Positions 25,763 through 33,616 of a stretch of 64,000 nucleotides of DNA are shown in pieces; the first letter of the stretch is position 1, and each line of letters starts with the position of its first letter. The notes under the pieces were generated by a model. That model was given only the letters and a program-made list of their open reading frames with translations, ran no database searches and was not told the DNA's origin. The stretch is from contig JAUIFP010000001.1 in the NCBI GenBank assembly GCA_030430365.1, positions 62,001-126,000 on the forward strand. Direction: 5' to 3'. Made by a program: the position numbers and the translations under genes. Source of the DNA: Alphaproteobacteria bacterium. Its GTDB lineage: Bacteria > Pseudomonadota > Alphaproteobacteria > Sphingomonadales > Sphingomonadaceae.

Positions 25763-26317
25763 TCAGGCCGTTTCCTTCTTCAGCGGCCAGCCCTGGATCG
25801 CTTCGGAATCCGGCGCGATACCGGTAACACCGCAGATCATCGCAGTGGACCAGTAGCTGCCGATGATAAGCACCATTTCGAGGACCTGGGCATCGCCGAA
25901 CAATTCGCGCGCCTTGGCAAGCGTTTCATCGCTGGCGGTAAGCGTCGCGATCACTTCGTCGGTCAGCTGCGCGACGGTGCGCTCTTCCTCGGTCAGGCTT
26001 TCGTAATTCTGCGTGCGCAGCGCTTCCTGCTTCTCTTCGGAAAATCCCAGATTGCGGGAGATGGAAAGGTGGTGGTGCAGCTCATATTCCGAATTGGCCA
26101 GCCAGGCGGTCCGCAGGATCAGCACTTCGCGCAGCCAGGGATCGATCGAGGTGGCATTCACCATCGCGACTTTCAGCGCGAGATGCGGCCGCCAAAGCTC
26201 GTCGTGAATATGCATCGCCATATAGGTGACGTTGAGCGTGGTGCGCTCCGGATAGCCGGCGACCTTCTGCTTTTCGGGCGAGAGCGTCTCCAGGTCGGGA
26301 TAGGGGATCCGCTGCAT
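25763..26317 (-). CDS. Carboxymuconolactone decarboxylase-like protein, copy 2
   Basis: A 184-residue CMD-superfamily protein related to that at 20947-21483, with LRTAWLANSEYELHHHLSIS and no CxxC. Its ATG overlaps the ALDH stop by one base (TGATG), implying coupling. Near its 3' end the coding sequence contains the ACCGGT palindrome (25815-25830). Confidence 0.8.
   Translation of the reverse strand: MQRIPYPDLETLSPEKQKVAGYPERTTLNVTYMAMHIHDELWRPHLALKVAMVNATSIDPWLREVLILRTAWLANSEYELHHHLSISRNLGFSEEKQEALRTQNYESLTEEERTVAQLTDEVIATLTASDETLAKARELFGDAQVLEMVLIIGSYWSTAMICGVTGIAPDSEAIQGWPLKKETA
25815..25830. promoter_or_regulatory. ACCGGT palindrome inside the CMD-like gene, upstream of the cyclase
   Basis: GCGATACCGGTAACAC contains the exact ATACCGGTAACA word. 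It is 57 bases upstream of the cyclase start, close to the spacing seen at the receptor promoters, so it could control an internal promoter. It could also be chance, as it is inside coding sequence. Confidence 0.35.
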
Positions 26318-27804
26318 CAGGTCTGCACCGCGAAGGGATCACGCTCAGCCTCGGAAAGGTTGATCATGACATTCTTGGTGGTGAGGAATTCTTTCATCCC
26401 CTCTTCTCCTCTCTCCCGGCCAAAGCCGCTATCCTTCACACCGCCGAAGGGCGTCTGCGCGGCCACGGCGCGGTAGGTATTCACCCAGACCATTCCGGCG
26501 CGCAGTTCGGACGACACGCGGTGCATGCGGTTCAGGCTCTGCGTCCAGATTCCCGATGCGAGTCCGAAATTCGTGTCGTTCGCGATTGTAAGCGCCTCTT
26601 CCTCCGTGTCGAACGGAATGACGGATAGGACCGGGCCGAAGATCTCTTCGCGCGCCACGGGCATGTCGTTGCTGACATCGGCAAAGATGGTCGGCTGCAC
26701 GAACAGCCCGTCTTTCAACTCGCCCTGACGCGCCGCATCGCCGCCGGTCATCAGCTTCGCCCCGCATTCCTTCGCCGAGGCGATGAAGGACAGGATGCGG
26801 TCGAACTGGGGCTCGTTGGCAGCGGTGCCCATTTCGGTTTCCAGCTCCAGCGGATTGCCCAGCTTGATCCCCTTGGCGCGTTCCACCAACCCATTCAGCA
26901 CCTGGTCGTAGACGCTGCGCTGCACCAGCAGGCGCGATCCCGCGATACAGGTCTGCCCGGTTGCAGCGAAGATGCCGGCCAGCGCGCCCACGGTCGCCTT
27001 GCCGATATCGGCATCCTCGAAAATGATATTGGGCGATTTGCCGCCCAGTTCCAGGATCACCGGCGTCAGATTGCGCGCGGCTTCCGCTGCGATGGCCCGT
27101 CCGCCAACGCCGCTGCCGGTGAAGCTGATCTTGTCCAGCCCGCCGCCTTTGACCAGCGCTTCCCCGGTGCGCACGTCCCCGGTCACGACATTGACGACAC
27201 CGGGCGGGAAGCCCGCTTCTTCCACCAGCCTGGCGAATTCCAGCGTGGTGACGGAGGCATGTTCGGATGGCTTAATCACCACCGTGTTGCCCGCGGCCAG
27301 CGCGGCCGGCAGCTTGTTACCCAGCAGCGCGATCGGCGAATTCCAGGCCGTGATGATGCCGATGACGCCCAGCGGTTCCATCGTCGCGTAATCGAAATGG
27401 TCGCGCCGATCGAGCGGGATGACCTTGCCGAAAATCTTGTCGGCATAGCCGGCGAAGAAGCGGAAGGTGCGGGCGACGAACTTCATTTGCGAGCGCGTTT
27501 CGCGCACGATCTTGCCGTTGTCGGTGGATTCCAGCGTCCCCATCCGTTCCGCATCGCGTTCCAGCAGATCGGCCAGCCGGTTCATCATCCCGGCACGTTC
27601 AAGGCCGCTGGTTTTGCGCCACGTGCTCTCGAAGCATTCCCGGGCCGCCGAAACCGCCGCCGCCACATCGCTTTCGTCTGCTTGCGCTATGCTTGCCCAG
27701 GGTTTCTGGTTGAACGGATTCAGCGACGGGAAGCGTTCCCCCGATGACGGGGCGATCCACTCGCCGCCAATATAAAGATCGTATTGATTTTGCGCCGCCG
27801 CCAA
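26317..27804 (-). CDS. NAD(P)-dependent aldehyde dehydrogenase, copy 1
   Basis: A 495-residue ALDH with ELGGKSPNIIF (catalytic glutamate), the nucleophile cysteine in GQTCIAGSR, and EEIFGPVLSVIPF. It oxidises an aldehyde to a carboxylic acid. TTG start with GAGAGGA upstream; first gene of the minus-strand operon reaching 23334. It is divergent from the GMC oxidoreductase, whose alcohol-oxidising activity could supply the aldehyde (inference). Confidence 0.88.
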   Translation of the reverse strand: MAAAQNQYDLYIGGEWIAPSSGERFPSLNPFNQKPWASIAQADESDVAAAVSAARECFESTWRKTSGLERAGMMNRLADLLERDAERMGTLESTDNGKIVRETRSQMKFVARTFRFFAGYADKIFGKVIPLDRRDHFDYATMEPLGVIGIITAWNSPIALLGNKLPAALAAGNTVVIKPSEHASVTTLEFARLVEEAGFPPGVVNVVTGDVRTGEALVKGGGLDKISFTGSGVGGRAIAAEAARNLTPVILELGGKSPNIIFEDADIGKATVGALAGIFAATGQTCIAGSRLLVQRSVYDQVLNGLVERAKGIKLGNPLELETEMGTAANEPQFDRILSFIASAKECGAKLMTGGDAARQGELKDGLFVQPTIFADVSNDMPVAREEIFGPVLSVIPFDTEEEALTIANDTNFGLASGIWTQSLNRMHRVSSELRAGMVWVNTYRAVAAQTPFGGVKDSGFGRERGEEGMKEFLTTKNVMINLSEAERDPFAVQT

Positions 27805-27962
27805 ATGTCCTCTCCCTCGGGGCGTCCCGAACTAGGCACCACCATGTATGATCTCCAATACATTTCCGGCGCGCAAGAATAACCAGGCTTTATAGCGAAA
27901 GCGCCTGGATAAGGCTGCGGCATCCGGTGCAACGGGCTTGGTCAAGCAAGCATGCTGCGCCG

Positions 27963-27991
27963 ATCCGGCATGCTTCCGTGCTATGCCGGAT
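27963..27991. promoter_or_regulatory. Inverted repeat in the ALDH/GMC divergent promoter region
   Basis: ATCCGGCAT (27963-27971) and ATGCCGGAT (27983-27991) form a perfect 9-base inverted repeat with an 11-base spacer. The arm centres are 20 bases apart, suitable for a dimeric regulator on one DNA face. Three GCATGC hexamers (27950, 27968, 28011) lie in the same 257-base region. Confidence 0.45.
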
Positions 27992-28061
27992 GCCGACATT
28001 GAATTGGAATGCATGCTAGACCTGACTAGGAAACGCCCGGATCACGCGGAAGGAAAAGACA

Positions 28062-29717
28062 ATGCAGGGTTCCGTCGGCGGGAGAGATGCCGAATATGAT
28101 TTCATAGTGGTTGGCGCCGGCTCCGCAGGCTGTGCAGTGGCCAACCGATTGTCGGAAGACGGCAAGAATCAGGTGCTGCTGATCGAGGCGGGCGGCCGGG
28201 ATCGCAGCATCAATTTTCACATTCCCTTGATGGTGGTGAACCTGCTGAAGGATCCGGCCGTCACCTGGCCCTTCGTCACCGAACCGCAGGGCGCGCTCAA
28301 CAATCGCACTCAGCTATGGACGCGCGGCCGCGTGCTGGGCGGATCGAGTTCGATCAACGGCAATGTCTATGTCCGCGGCGATCCGGCGGAGTTCGACAGC
28401 TGGGAAGGGATGGGCCTGCCCGGCTGGAGCTGGGCGGAGATGCTCCCCTATTTCAAGAAGATGGAACGCTATGTTGAAGGCGATCCCGAAACGCGCGGGC
28501 ATGACGGGCCGATCAACGTCACCAATCTGAAGAATTTCGACGAACTGGCGGACGGCTTCGTCCAGGCCGCCGGAGAGGCCGGCTTCGACATCGTCGAGGA
28601 TTATAATGACGGGCATTATGAAGGCGCCGCCTATCTGCAATATTCGACGCGGCGCGGTTTCCGTTCGTCCTCTTCGGTTGGCTATTTGCGCCCGGCGCGC
28701 GGCCGGCAGAACCTGGACGTGCTGGTCGATGCGCTGGTCACGCGTGTGGTGATAGAGGATCGCCGCGCGGTCGGTGTGGAGGTCCTTCATGAAGGCAGCC
28801 TGCGCAGCCTGGGCGCGCGCAAGGAAGTGATCCTTTCGGCCGGGCCGGTGCAGTCGCCCAAGATCCTGGAGCTGTCCGGCATTGGCGGCGGCGATCTGCT
28901 GCGCGAACACGGGATAGAGGTGGTGCAGGATCTGCCCGGCGTGGGCGAATGCCTGCAGGACCATCCCAATACGCGCCTGACTTTCGAATGCGCCAAGCCG
29001 ATCACGATCAACGACGTTCTCCAGAACCCGATCGCCAAGGTCAAAGAAGGCTTGAAATGGGGGCTGATGGGCAAGGGGCTGCTTTCGATCTGTTCGGCCA
29101 CCGCCCATGTGGTGATGCGCAGTTCTCCGGAAGAACCGCGCGCCGATCTCAAGATCCAGCTGCAGCCGTTTTCGGGCAAGGACCGCTATGCCCGGCGCCC
29201 GCAGGACGGGCTCGATCCCCATTCGGGCTTTACAGTGGGCGTGATGGGCCTGCGCCCCCGCTCGAAGGGCTGGACGCATATCGCTTCCCCCGATCCGGAG
29301 GTCTATCCGAAGATCGATCCCAAATATCTGGACGATCCGCATGATGCGCAGGTGCTGCTCGCCGGGATCAAGGCCGTGCGCAACGTCGCCAGCTATCCGG
29401 CGATGGACCGGCTGATCGTGCGCGAGACGCGGCCGGGGGATGAGGCCACGACCGACGAGCAGATTCTCGATTACATCCGCGAAACGACGCAGACGACCTG
29501 GCACATCGTGGGCAGCTGCATGGCCGGCACGCATGACCGCGCCGTGGTCGATCCGGAATTGCGCGTGCGCGGGGTGAACGGGCTCAGAGTGATCGATTCC
29601 TCCGTCTTCCCCACCATTCCATCGTCCAATACAAATGCGCCGACAATCGCGCTGGGAGAGAAGGGGGCCGAAATGGTCCTCGAAAGCTGGCGCAACCGGC
29701 AAAGGGAGGCCGCCTGA
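28062..29717 (+). CDS. GMC-family FAD-dependent oxidoreductase (choline/alcohol dehydrogenase-like)
   Basis: A 551-residue GMC enzyme with FAD motif VVGAGSAGCAVANRL...EAGG, signature GGSSSINGNVYVRG and the C-terminal catalytic His in TTWHIVGSCMAG and Asn in SSNTNAPTIALGEK. It oxidises an alcohol to an aldehyde. Start ATG has AAGGAAAAG upstream. Two bases separate it from the enolase-superfamily gene. The lack of a choline-type transporter or BetB next door leaves the substrate open. Confidence 0.88.
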   Translation: MQGSVGGRDAEYDFIVVGAGSAGCAVANRLSEDGKNQVLLIEAGGRDRSINFHIPLMVVNLLKDPAVTWPFVTEPQGALNNRTQLWTRGRVLGGSSSINGNVYVRGDPAEFDSWEGMGLPGWSWAEMLPYFKKMERYVEGDPETRGHDGPINVTNLKNFDELADGFVQAAGEAGFDIVEDYNDGHYEGAAYLQYSTRRGFRSSSSVGYLRPARGRQNLDVLVDALVTRVVIEDRRAVGVEVLHEGSLRSLGARKEVILSAGPVQSPKILELSGIGGGDLLREHGIEVVQDLPGVGECLQDHPNTRLTFECAKPITINDVLQNPIAKVKEGLKWGLMGKGLLSICSATAHVVMRSSPEEPRADLKIQLQPFSGKDRYARRPQDGLDPHSGFTVGVMGLRPRSKGWTHIASPDPEVYPKIDPKYLDDPHDAQVLLAGIKAVRNVASYPAMDRLIVRETRPGDEATTDEQILDYIRETTQTTWHIVGSCMAGTHDRAVVDPELRVRGVNGLRVIDSSVFPTIPSSNTNAPTIALGEKGAEMVLESWRNRQREAA

Positions 29718-29719
29718 CC

Positions 29720-30895
29720 ATGAAGATCGAGCGGATCGAAGTCTTCGTCACCGAATTGCCAATCCGGCTGCAGCGGACATTCTCCAGCGGCAGCTACGAT
29801 ACGGGGCCGAGCGATCAGCTGCTGGGCAAGCCGGTGCTGGTGAAGATCCATGCCGAAGGCGTCACCGGCGTCGCGCAGATCCGCCCGATCAGCCCGGGGC
29901 ACTTCGTGGCCGATACGGTGCACAGCGTGGTCGCCGCGATCGAGGAGATTTACGGGCCGCTGCTGATCGGCCGGCGGCTGGCAGATTTCGAAGGGCATGA
30001 CGTTCTGCTGAGCTCCCGCCTGGCGGGCAATCCGGCTGCGCGCGCCGTGCTCGACATTGCGCTGCACGATGCGCTGGGCAAGGCGCTCGGCGTGCCGGTG
30101 CACGATCTGCTGGGCGGCCGGGCGAATGACAGTATTCCGATGGAATGGTCGATCAGTCTTTATGACGATCCCGCCCGGATGGTCGACGATGCGCATAAGG
30201 CGGTCGACGAATTCGGCATCAAGGTGCTCTGCCTGAAAGCGGCGGGGAAGGGCGGCTGGCGCCAGGACGTGAAGAACTTCGAAAAGGTCCGTTCGTCAGT
30301 CGGGCCGGACGTGCTGATCGGCGTCGATCCCAATACGGGCTGGACCGTTTCGGAATCGATCCTCGCGCTCAATGCGATGCGCGATATGGACGTGGGATAT
30401 TGCGAACAACCCGTGGAACGCCGCAATCTTGCGGGAATGGCCGCGATCAAACGGCAGGCGGGCGGCGTCCCGATCATGGCCGATGAAAGCCTCTTCAACA
30501 TCCAGGACGCGGCGCAGATCATCGCGGCGGAAGCGGCGGACGTGTTCTGCGTGAAGCTCTACAAGGTCGGCGGGCTGCTGCCCGCGCGCAAGATCGCCGC
30601 CATCGGGGAGGCGAGCGATATCGGCATCAATAGCGGCGGCCTGGCGGTCGCTTCCGCGATCGAAGCTTCGGCAGCGCTGCATTATTGCGCCTCCGTGCCC
30701 GCCGCTCGCACTTTCGGTGCGGCGGAATTCGTATTCGGCGCAGGGATTTACGGGGCGGACCCGCTGATCGCCGAAGGCGGCCTCTCGATCGTGGACGGGG
30801 CCGTCGCTGTGACCGACGCCCCGGGGCTGGGCTTCGTGCTGGACGAACAGGCGCTGGAGCGCATGACGCTCAGCCACACGCAAATTACCGCCTAG
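29720..30895 (+). CDS. Enolase-superfamily protein (muconate cycloisomerase / dipeptide epimerase-like)
   Basis: A 391-residue member of the mandelate racemase/muconate lactonizing enzyme group. Likely metal ligands are D203 (VDPNTGW), E229 (YCEQPVE) and D255 (MADES), and a catalytic lysine is K279 (VKLYKVGG). At the KxK motif of the second barrel strand the sequence is C171-L172-K173, so the first lysine is replaced by cysteine. This argues against some racemases and fits a one-base mechanism such as cycloisomerisation or syn-elimination. Co-transcribed with the GMC oxidoreductase. Confidence 0.82.
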   Translation: MKIERIEVFVTELPIRLQRTFSSGSYDTGPSDQLLGKPVLVKIHAEGVTGVAQIRPISPGHFVADTVHSVVAAIEEIYGPLLIGRRLADFEGHDVLLSSRLAGNPAARAVLDIALHDALGKALGVPVHDLLGGRANDSIPMEWSISLYDDPARMVDDAHKAVDEFGIKVLCLKAAGKGGWRQDVKNFEKVRSSVGPDVLIGVDPNTGWTVSESILALNAMRDMDVGYCEQPVERRNLAGMAAIKRQAGGVPIMADESLFNIQDAAQIIAAEAADVFCVKLYKVGGLLPARKIAAIGEASDIGINSGGLAVASAIEASAALHYCASVPAARTFGAAEFVFGAGIYGADPLIAEGGLSIVDGAVAVTDAPGLGFVLDEQALERMTLSHTQITA

Positions 30896-30929
30896 ACTTC
30901 ATAAGCGCGATCTTGCCGATTTTGTGCGC

Positions 30930-31862
30930 TCACGCACGCTGGAATTCGCGTACTTCGCGCCGCACCACATAGGGCGTCAGCTGCGGCGCTATCGACTGGA
31001 TGAAGTCCAGCAGGAAGCGGCGGAGATAGGTGTTGGGGCGCAGTGTGATCTTGACCGTGCTCGACGGAAGCAGCTCGCCTGCGTTCCTTGCATCCAGCTC
31101 GATATCCCGGTCTTTGTCGAAGGTCATGTCCGCCAGGATCCCGATACCCAGGCCCTTGGCGACGTAGGTCTTGCAGACATCGGCATCGATGCCGCTCATC
31201 ACGATTTTCGGCTCCAGCCCCCGCTCGGAAAAGGCCTGCATCACTTTCCACCGCCCGCTGTAGCGCGAATCGTATGTGATGATCGGATATTTCGCGACCT
31301 CTTCCAGAGTAAGCTCTGGGACCGAAAGAATCGGATGGCCGACCTGTGCGATGATGCAGCGCTGCAATTCGAAACACTGAAGCTTTACGAGATTGGGGAA
31401 GTCACGCGTAGTGTCGGTTCCGATTGCCAGATCGGCATCGCCCGAATCGACGAGCGCGCATATTTCTTCGGGATCGCCCTGCTTGAGGACCAGCTTCACT
31501 TCCGGATAACTCGCGACGAATTTCTCGACCACTTCGGGCAGCACGTAGCGCGCGATAGTGTGGGTCGTGGCAATCGTGAAAACCCCGCGATTGCCGGCAT
31601 GCATATCTTCTTTCAGCGTCGTGAGCGCGGCAACGTCGGTGGCGATGCGCTGCGCAATGTTGAACACGATCATGCCTGGCTCGGTCAGCCCGATGATACG
31701 GTTGCGCGTCCGCTGGAATATTTCGAATCCGAGTTCCTGTTCCAGCAATTGGACTTGCCGGCTGACCCCCGGCTGAGACGTATGCATGGCGTCTGCCGCG
31801 GCCGAAAGATGATTGCCGTGCCGAACGATTTCAACAACATAACGCAGTTGCTGCAGTTTCAA
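30930..31862 (-). CDS. LysR-family regulator of the CysB type
   Basis: A 310-residue LTTR beginning MKLQQLRYVVEIVRHGNHLSA, as CysB/Cbl do, with HTH segment AADAMHTSQPGVSRQVQLLE and a sensor domain including ATTHTIARYVLP and GDPEEICALV. The start is TTG 31862: GGAGG lies 6 bases upstream and the frame then matches CysB; upstream ATGs would add an unrelated stretch. It is divergent from the TcuA-like operon, the usual LysR arrangement. No sulfur-assimilation gene is nearby, so its ligand is probably a substrate of that operon. Confidence 0.87.
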   Translation of the reverse strand: MKLQQLRYVVEIVRHGNHLSAAADAMHTSQPGVSRQVQLLEQELGFEIFQRTRNRIIGLTEPGMIVFNIAQRIATDVAALTTLKEDMHAGNRGVFTIATTHTIARYVLPEVVEKFVASYPEVKLVLKQGDPEEICALVDSGDADLAIGTDTTRDFPNLVKLQCFELQRCIIAQVGHPILSVPELTLEEVAKYPIITYDSRYSGRWKVMQAFSERGLEPKIVMSGIDADVCKTYVAKGLGIGILADMTFDKDRDIELDARNAGELLPSSTVKITLRPNTYLRRFLLDFIQSIAPQLTPYVVRREVREFQRA

Positions 31863-31887
31863 TGCGAACCTCCACCATACGATCAGA

Positions 31888-31901
31888 TTATCCCAGCATG
31901 C
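31888..31901. promoter_or_regulatory. TTATCCCAGCATGC word in the lysR / tcuA promoter
   Basis: This 14-base word lies 26 bases upstream of lysR and recurs exactly, on the other strand, at 38805-38818 before an SDR gene. Around it, ATTATCCCAGCATGCCAGAATATT has partial dyad symmetry about CATG, as LysR sites often do. Confidence 0.5.
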
Positions 31902-32055
31902 CAGAATATTTCGTGTGTGTATAGCGGGATTGGTTAAGTCAGGCAGCTGACGGCGCGGCGAAGCTTTCATGGCTTTATTCGGAGGGGCGTCCTCCCACCG
32001 CGCGATCTGACACCGGCCGCAACTTCCTCTTGCGGCCCTTGAAATGCGAGGCTCC

Positions 32056-33588
32056 ATGTCGGACGGACAATCTGCTGCTTATGACGTTGTCGTGGTCGGG
32101 GGCGGCAATGCGGCGCTCTGCGCGGCAATCAGCGCCACGAATGAGGGGGCGCGCGTGCTGGTCCTCGAACGCTCTCCGATGGAGGAGCGGGGCGGGAACA
32201 CCTCTTTCACCGATGGCCTGATGCGCACGGTCTATGAGGGGGAAGACGATATCCGCGCCTTCTGCCCCGATCTGACGGATGAGGAATGTGCCTCGGCCGA
32301 TTTCGGTGCCTACACCGAATCGGATTTCTTCGACGATATGGCGCGCATCACTCAGCTGCGCACCGACCTGGAGCTGTGCGATATTCTCGTGCGGAACAGC
32401 CGCGAGACGATTTTGTGGATGCGCGATCAGGGTGTCCGCTTCTTCCCGACATTCGGCCGCCAGGCCTACAAGGTGAATGGCCGTTTCAAGTTCTGGGGCG
32501 GGGCGACGATCGCCGTCGCGGCGGGCGGCCCCGGCCTGGTGGAAGCGCTCTATAACGCTGCAGAGAAGCGCGGCATCGATATCCGTTACGAAGCATGGGT
32601 GCGCGATCTTATCCGTGACGAAGACGGTGTGAAGGGTGTGATCCTGACCCGGCCCGACGGAAAGCAGGAAGAAATTCACGCGCCTTCCGTGGTGCTCGCC
32701 TGCGGCGGTTTCGAAGCCAATGCGGAAATGCGGGCGCGCTATCTGGGCCCGGGATGGGACCTCGCGAAGGTCCGCGGCTCCCGCTACAACACGGGTGACG
32801 GGCTCTCCATGGCACTGGATGCCGGCGCGCAGCCCCACGGCCACTGGTCCGGCTGCCACGCCGTGTCGTGGGAGCGCTACGCAGACGATTTCGGCGACCT
32901 CATTCATACGCCGCAATATCAGCGCCACTCCTACCCGCTCTCCATCATGGTCAATGCAGAGGGCAAGCGCTTCGTGGACGAAGGGGCCGACTTCAGAAAC
33001 TACACCTATGCGAAATACGGCCAGGCGGTGCTCAATCAGCCGGGCCAGATCGCCTGGCAGGTGTTCGATTCCAAGGTGCTCGACCTGCTGCGCGACGAAT
33101 ATCGCACGCGCCGCGTCACGAAAGTTACGGCCGACACGATCGAGGAACTCGCCGACAAGATGGAAGAGATCGACAAGGATCAATTCCTGAAGACGGTCGA
33201 GGAATTCAACGCTTCGGTGAAGACGGACGCCCCATTCGAGCCAAACATCAAGGATGGCCGCAGCGCGACCAGCAATGGCGTGCCGCGCAGCAATTGGGCC
33301 AATCCGATCGATACACCGCCATATCATGCCTATGGCGTGACGTGCGGCGTCACCTTCACCTTCGGCGGGGTGAAAGTCTCGTCCGAAGCGCAAGTGCAGG
33401 ACACCAACGGCAAGCCGATTCCCGGGCTGTTTGCAGCCGGCGAAATGGTCGGCGGTATTTTCTACTTCAATTATCCGGGGGCCAGCGGGCTCACCAGCGG
33501 CGCGGTTTTCGGCCGTCTCGCCGGCGGCAGCGCCGCTGCATATGCCCAGGCCCATGCGCGCGCTCCCGAAGCCGCGCCAGTCAACTGA
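32056..33588 (+). CDS. tcuA: FAD-dependent tricarballylate dehydrogenase-like flavoprotein
   Basis: A 510-residue fumarate-reductase/succinate-dehydrogenase-type flavoprotein with FAD motif VVVVGGGNAALCAAIS, GGNTSFTDG and C-terminal GLFAAGEMVGGIFYFNYPGASGLTSGAVFG, typical of TcuA. TcuA oxidises tricarballylate to cis-aconitate in Salmonella; the FeS/heme partner TcuB and transporter TcuC are not found here. Start ATG 32056 follows GAGG. The downstream MmgE/PrpD genes could act on aconitate-like products, which fits the TcuA idea, but an unrelated 2-enoate or ketosteroid-type substrate cannot be excluded. Confidence 0.72.
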   Translation: MSDGQSAAYDVVVVGGGNAALCAAISATNEGARVLVLERSPMEERGGNTSFTDGLMRTVYEGEDDIRAFCPDLTDEECASADFGAYTESDFFDDMARITQLRTDLELCDILVRNSRETILWMRDQGVRFFPTFGRQAYKVNGRFKFWGGATIAVAAGGPGLVEALYNAAEKRGIDIRYEAWVRDLIRDEDGVKGVILTRPDGKQEEIHAPSVVLACGGFEANAEMRARYLGPGWDLAKVRGSRYNTGDGLSMALDAGAQPHGHWSGCHAVSWERYADDFGDLIHTPQYQRHSYPLSIMVNAEGKRFVDEGADFRNYTYAKYGQAVLNQPGQIAWQVFDSKVLDLLRDEYRTRRVTKVTADTIEELADKMEEIDKDQFLKTVEEFNASVKTDAPFEPNIKDGRSATSNGVPRSNWANPIDTPPYHAYGVTCGVTFTFGGVKVSSEAQVQDTNGKPIPGLFAAGEMVGGIFYFNYPGASGLTSGAVFGRLAGGSAAAYAQAHARAPEAAPVN

Positions 33589-33616
33589 TTTTGAACACTC
33601 CAGGAAGGCTCCTTTC

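Noticed and set aside
31981..31995. GGAGG-GGCGT-CCTCC hairpin before the TcuA-like gene
   Set aside because: Five-base arms with no U-tract and no clear role; likely chance.
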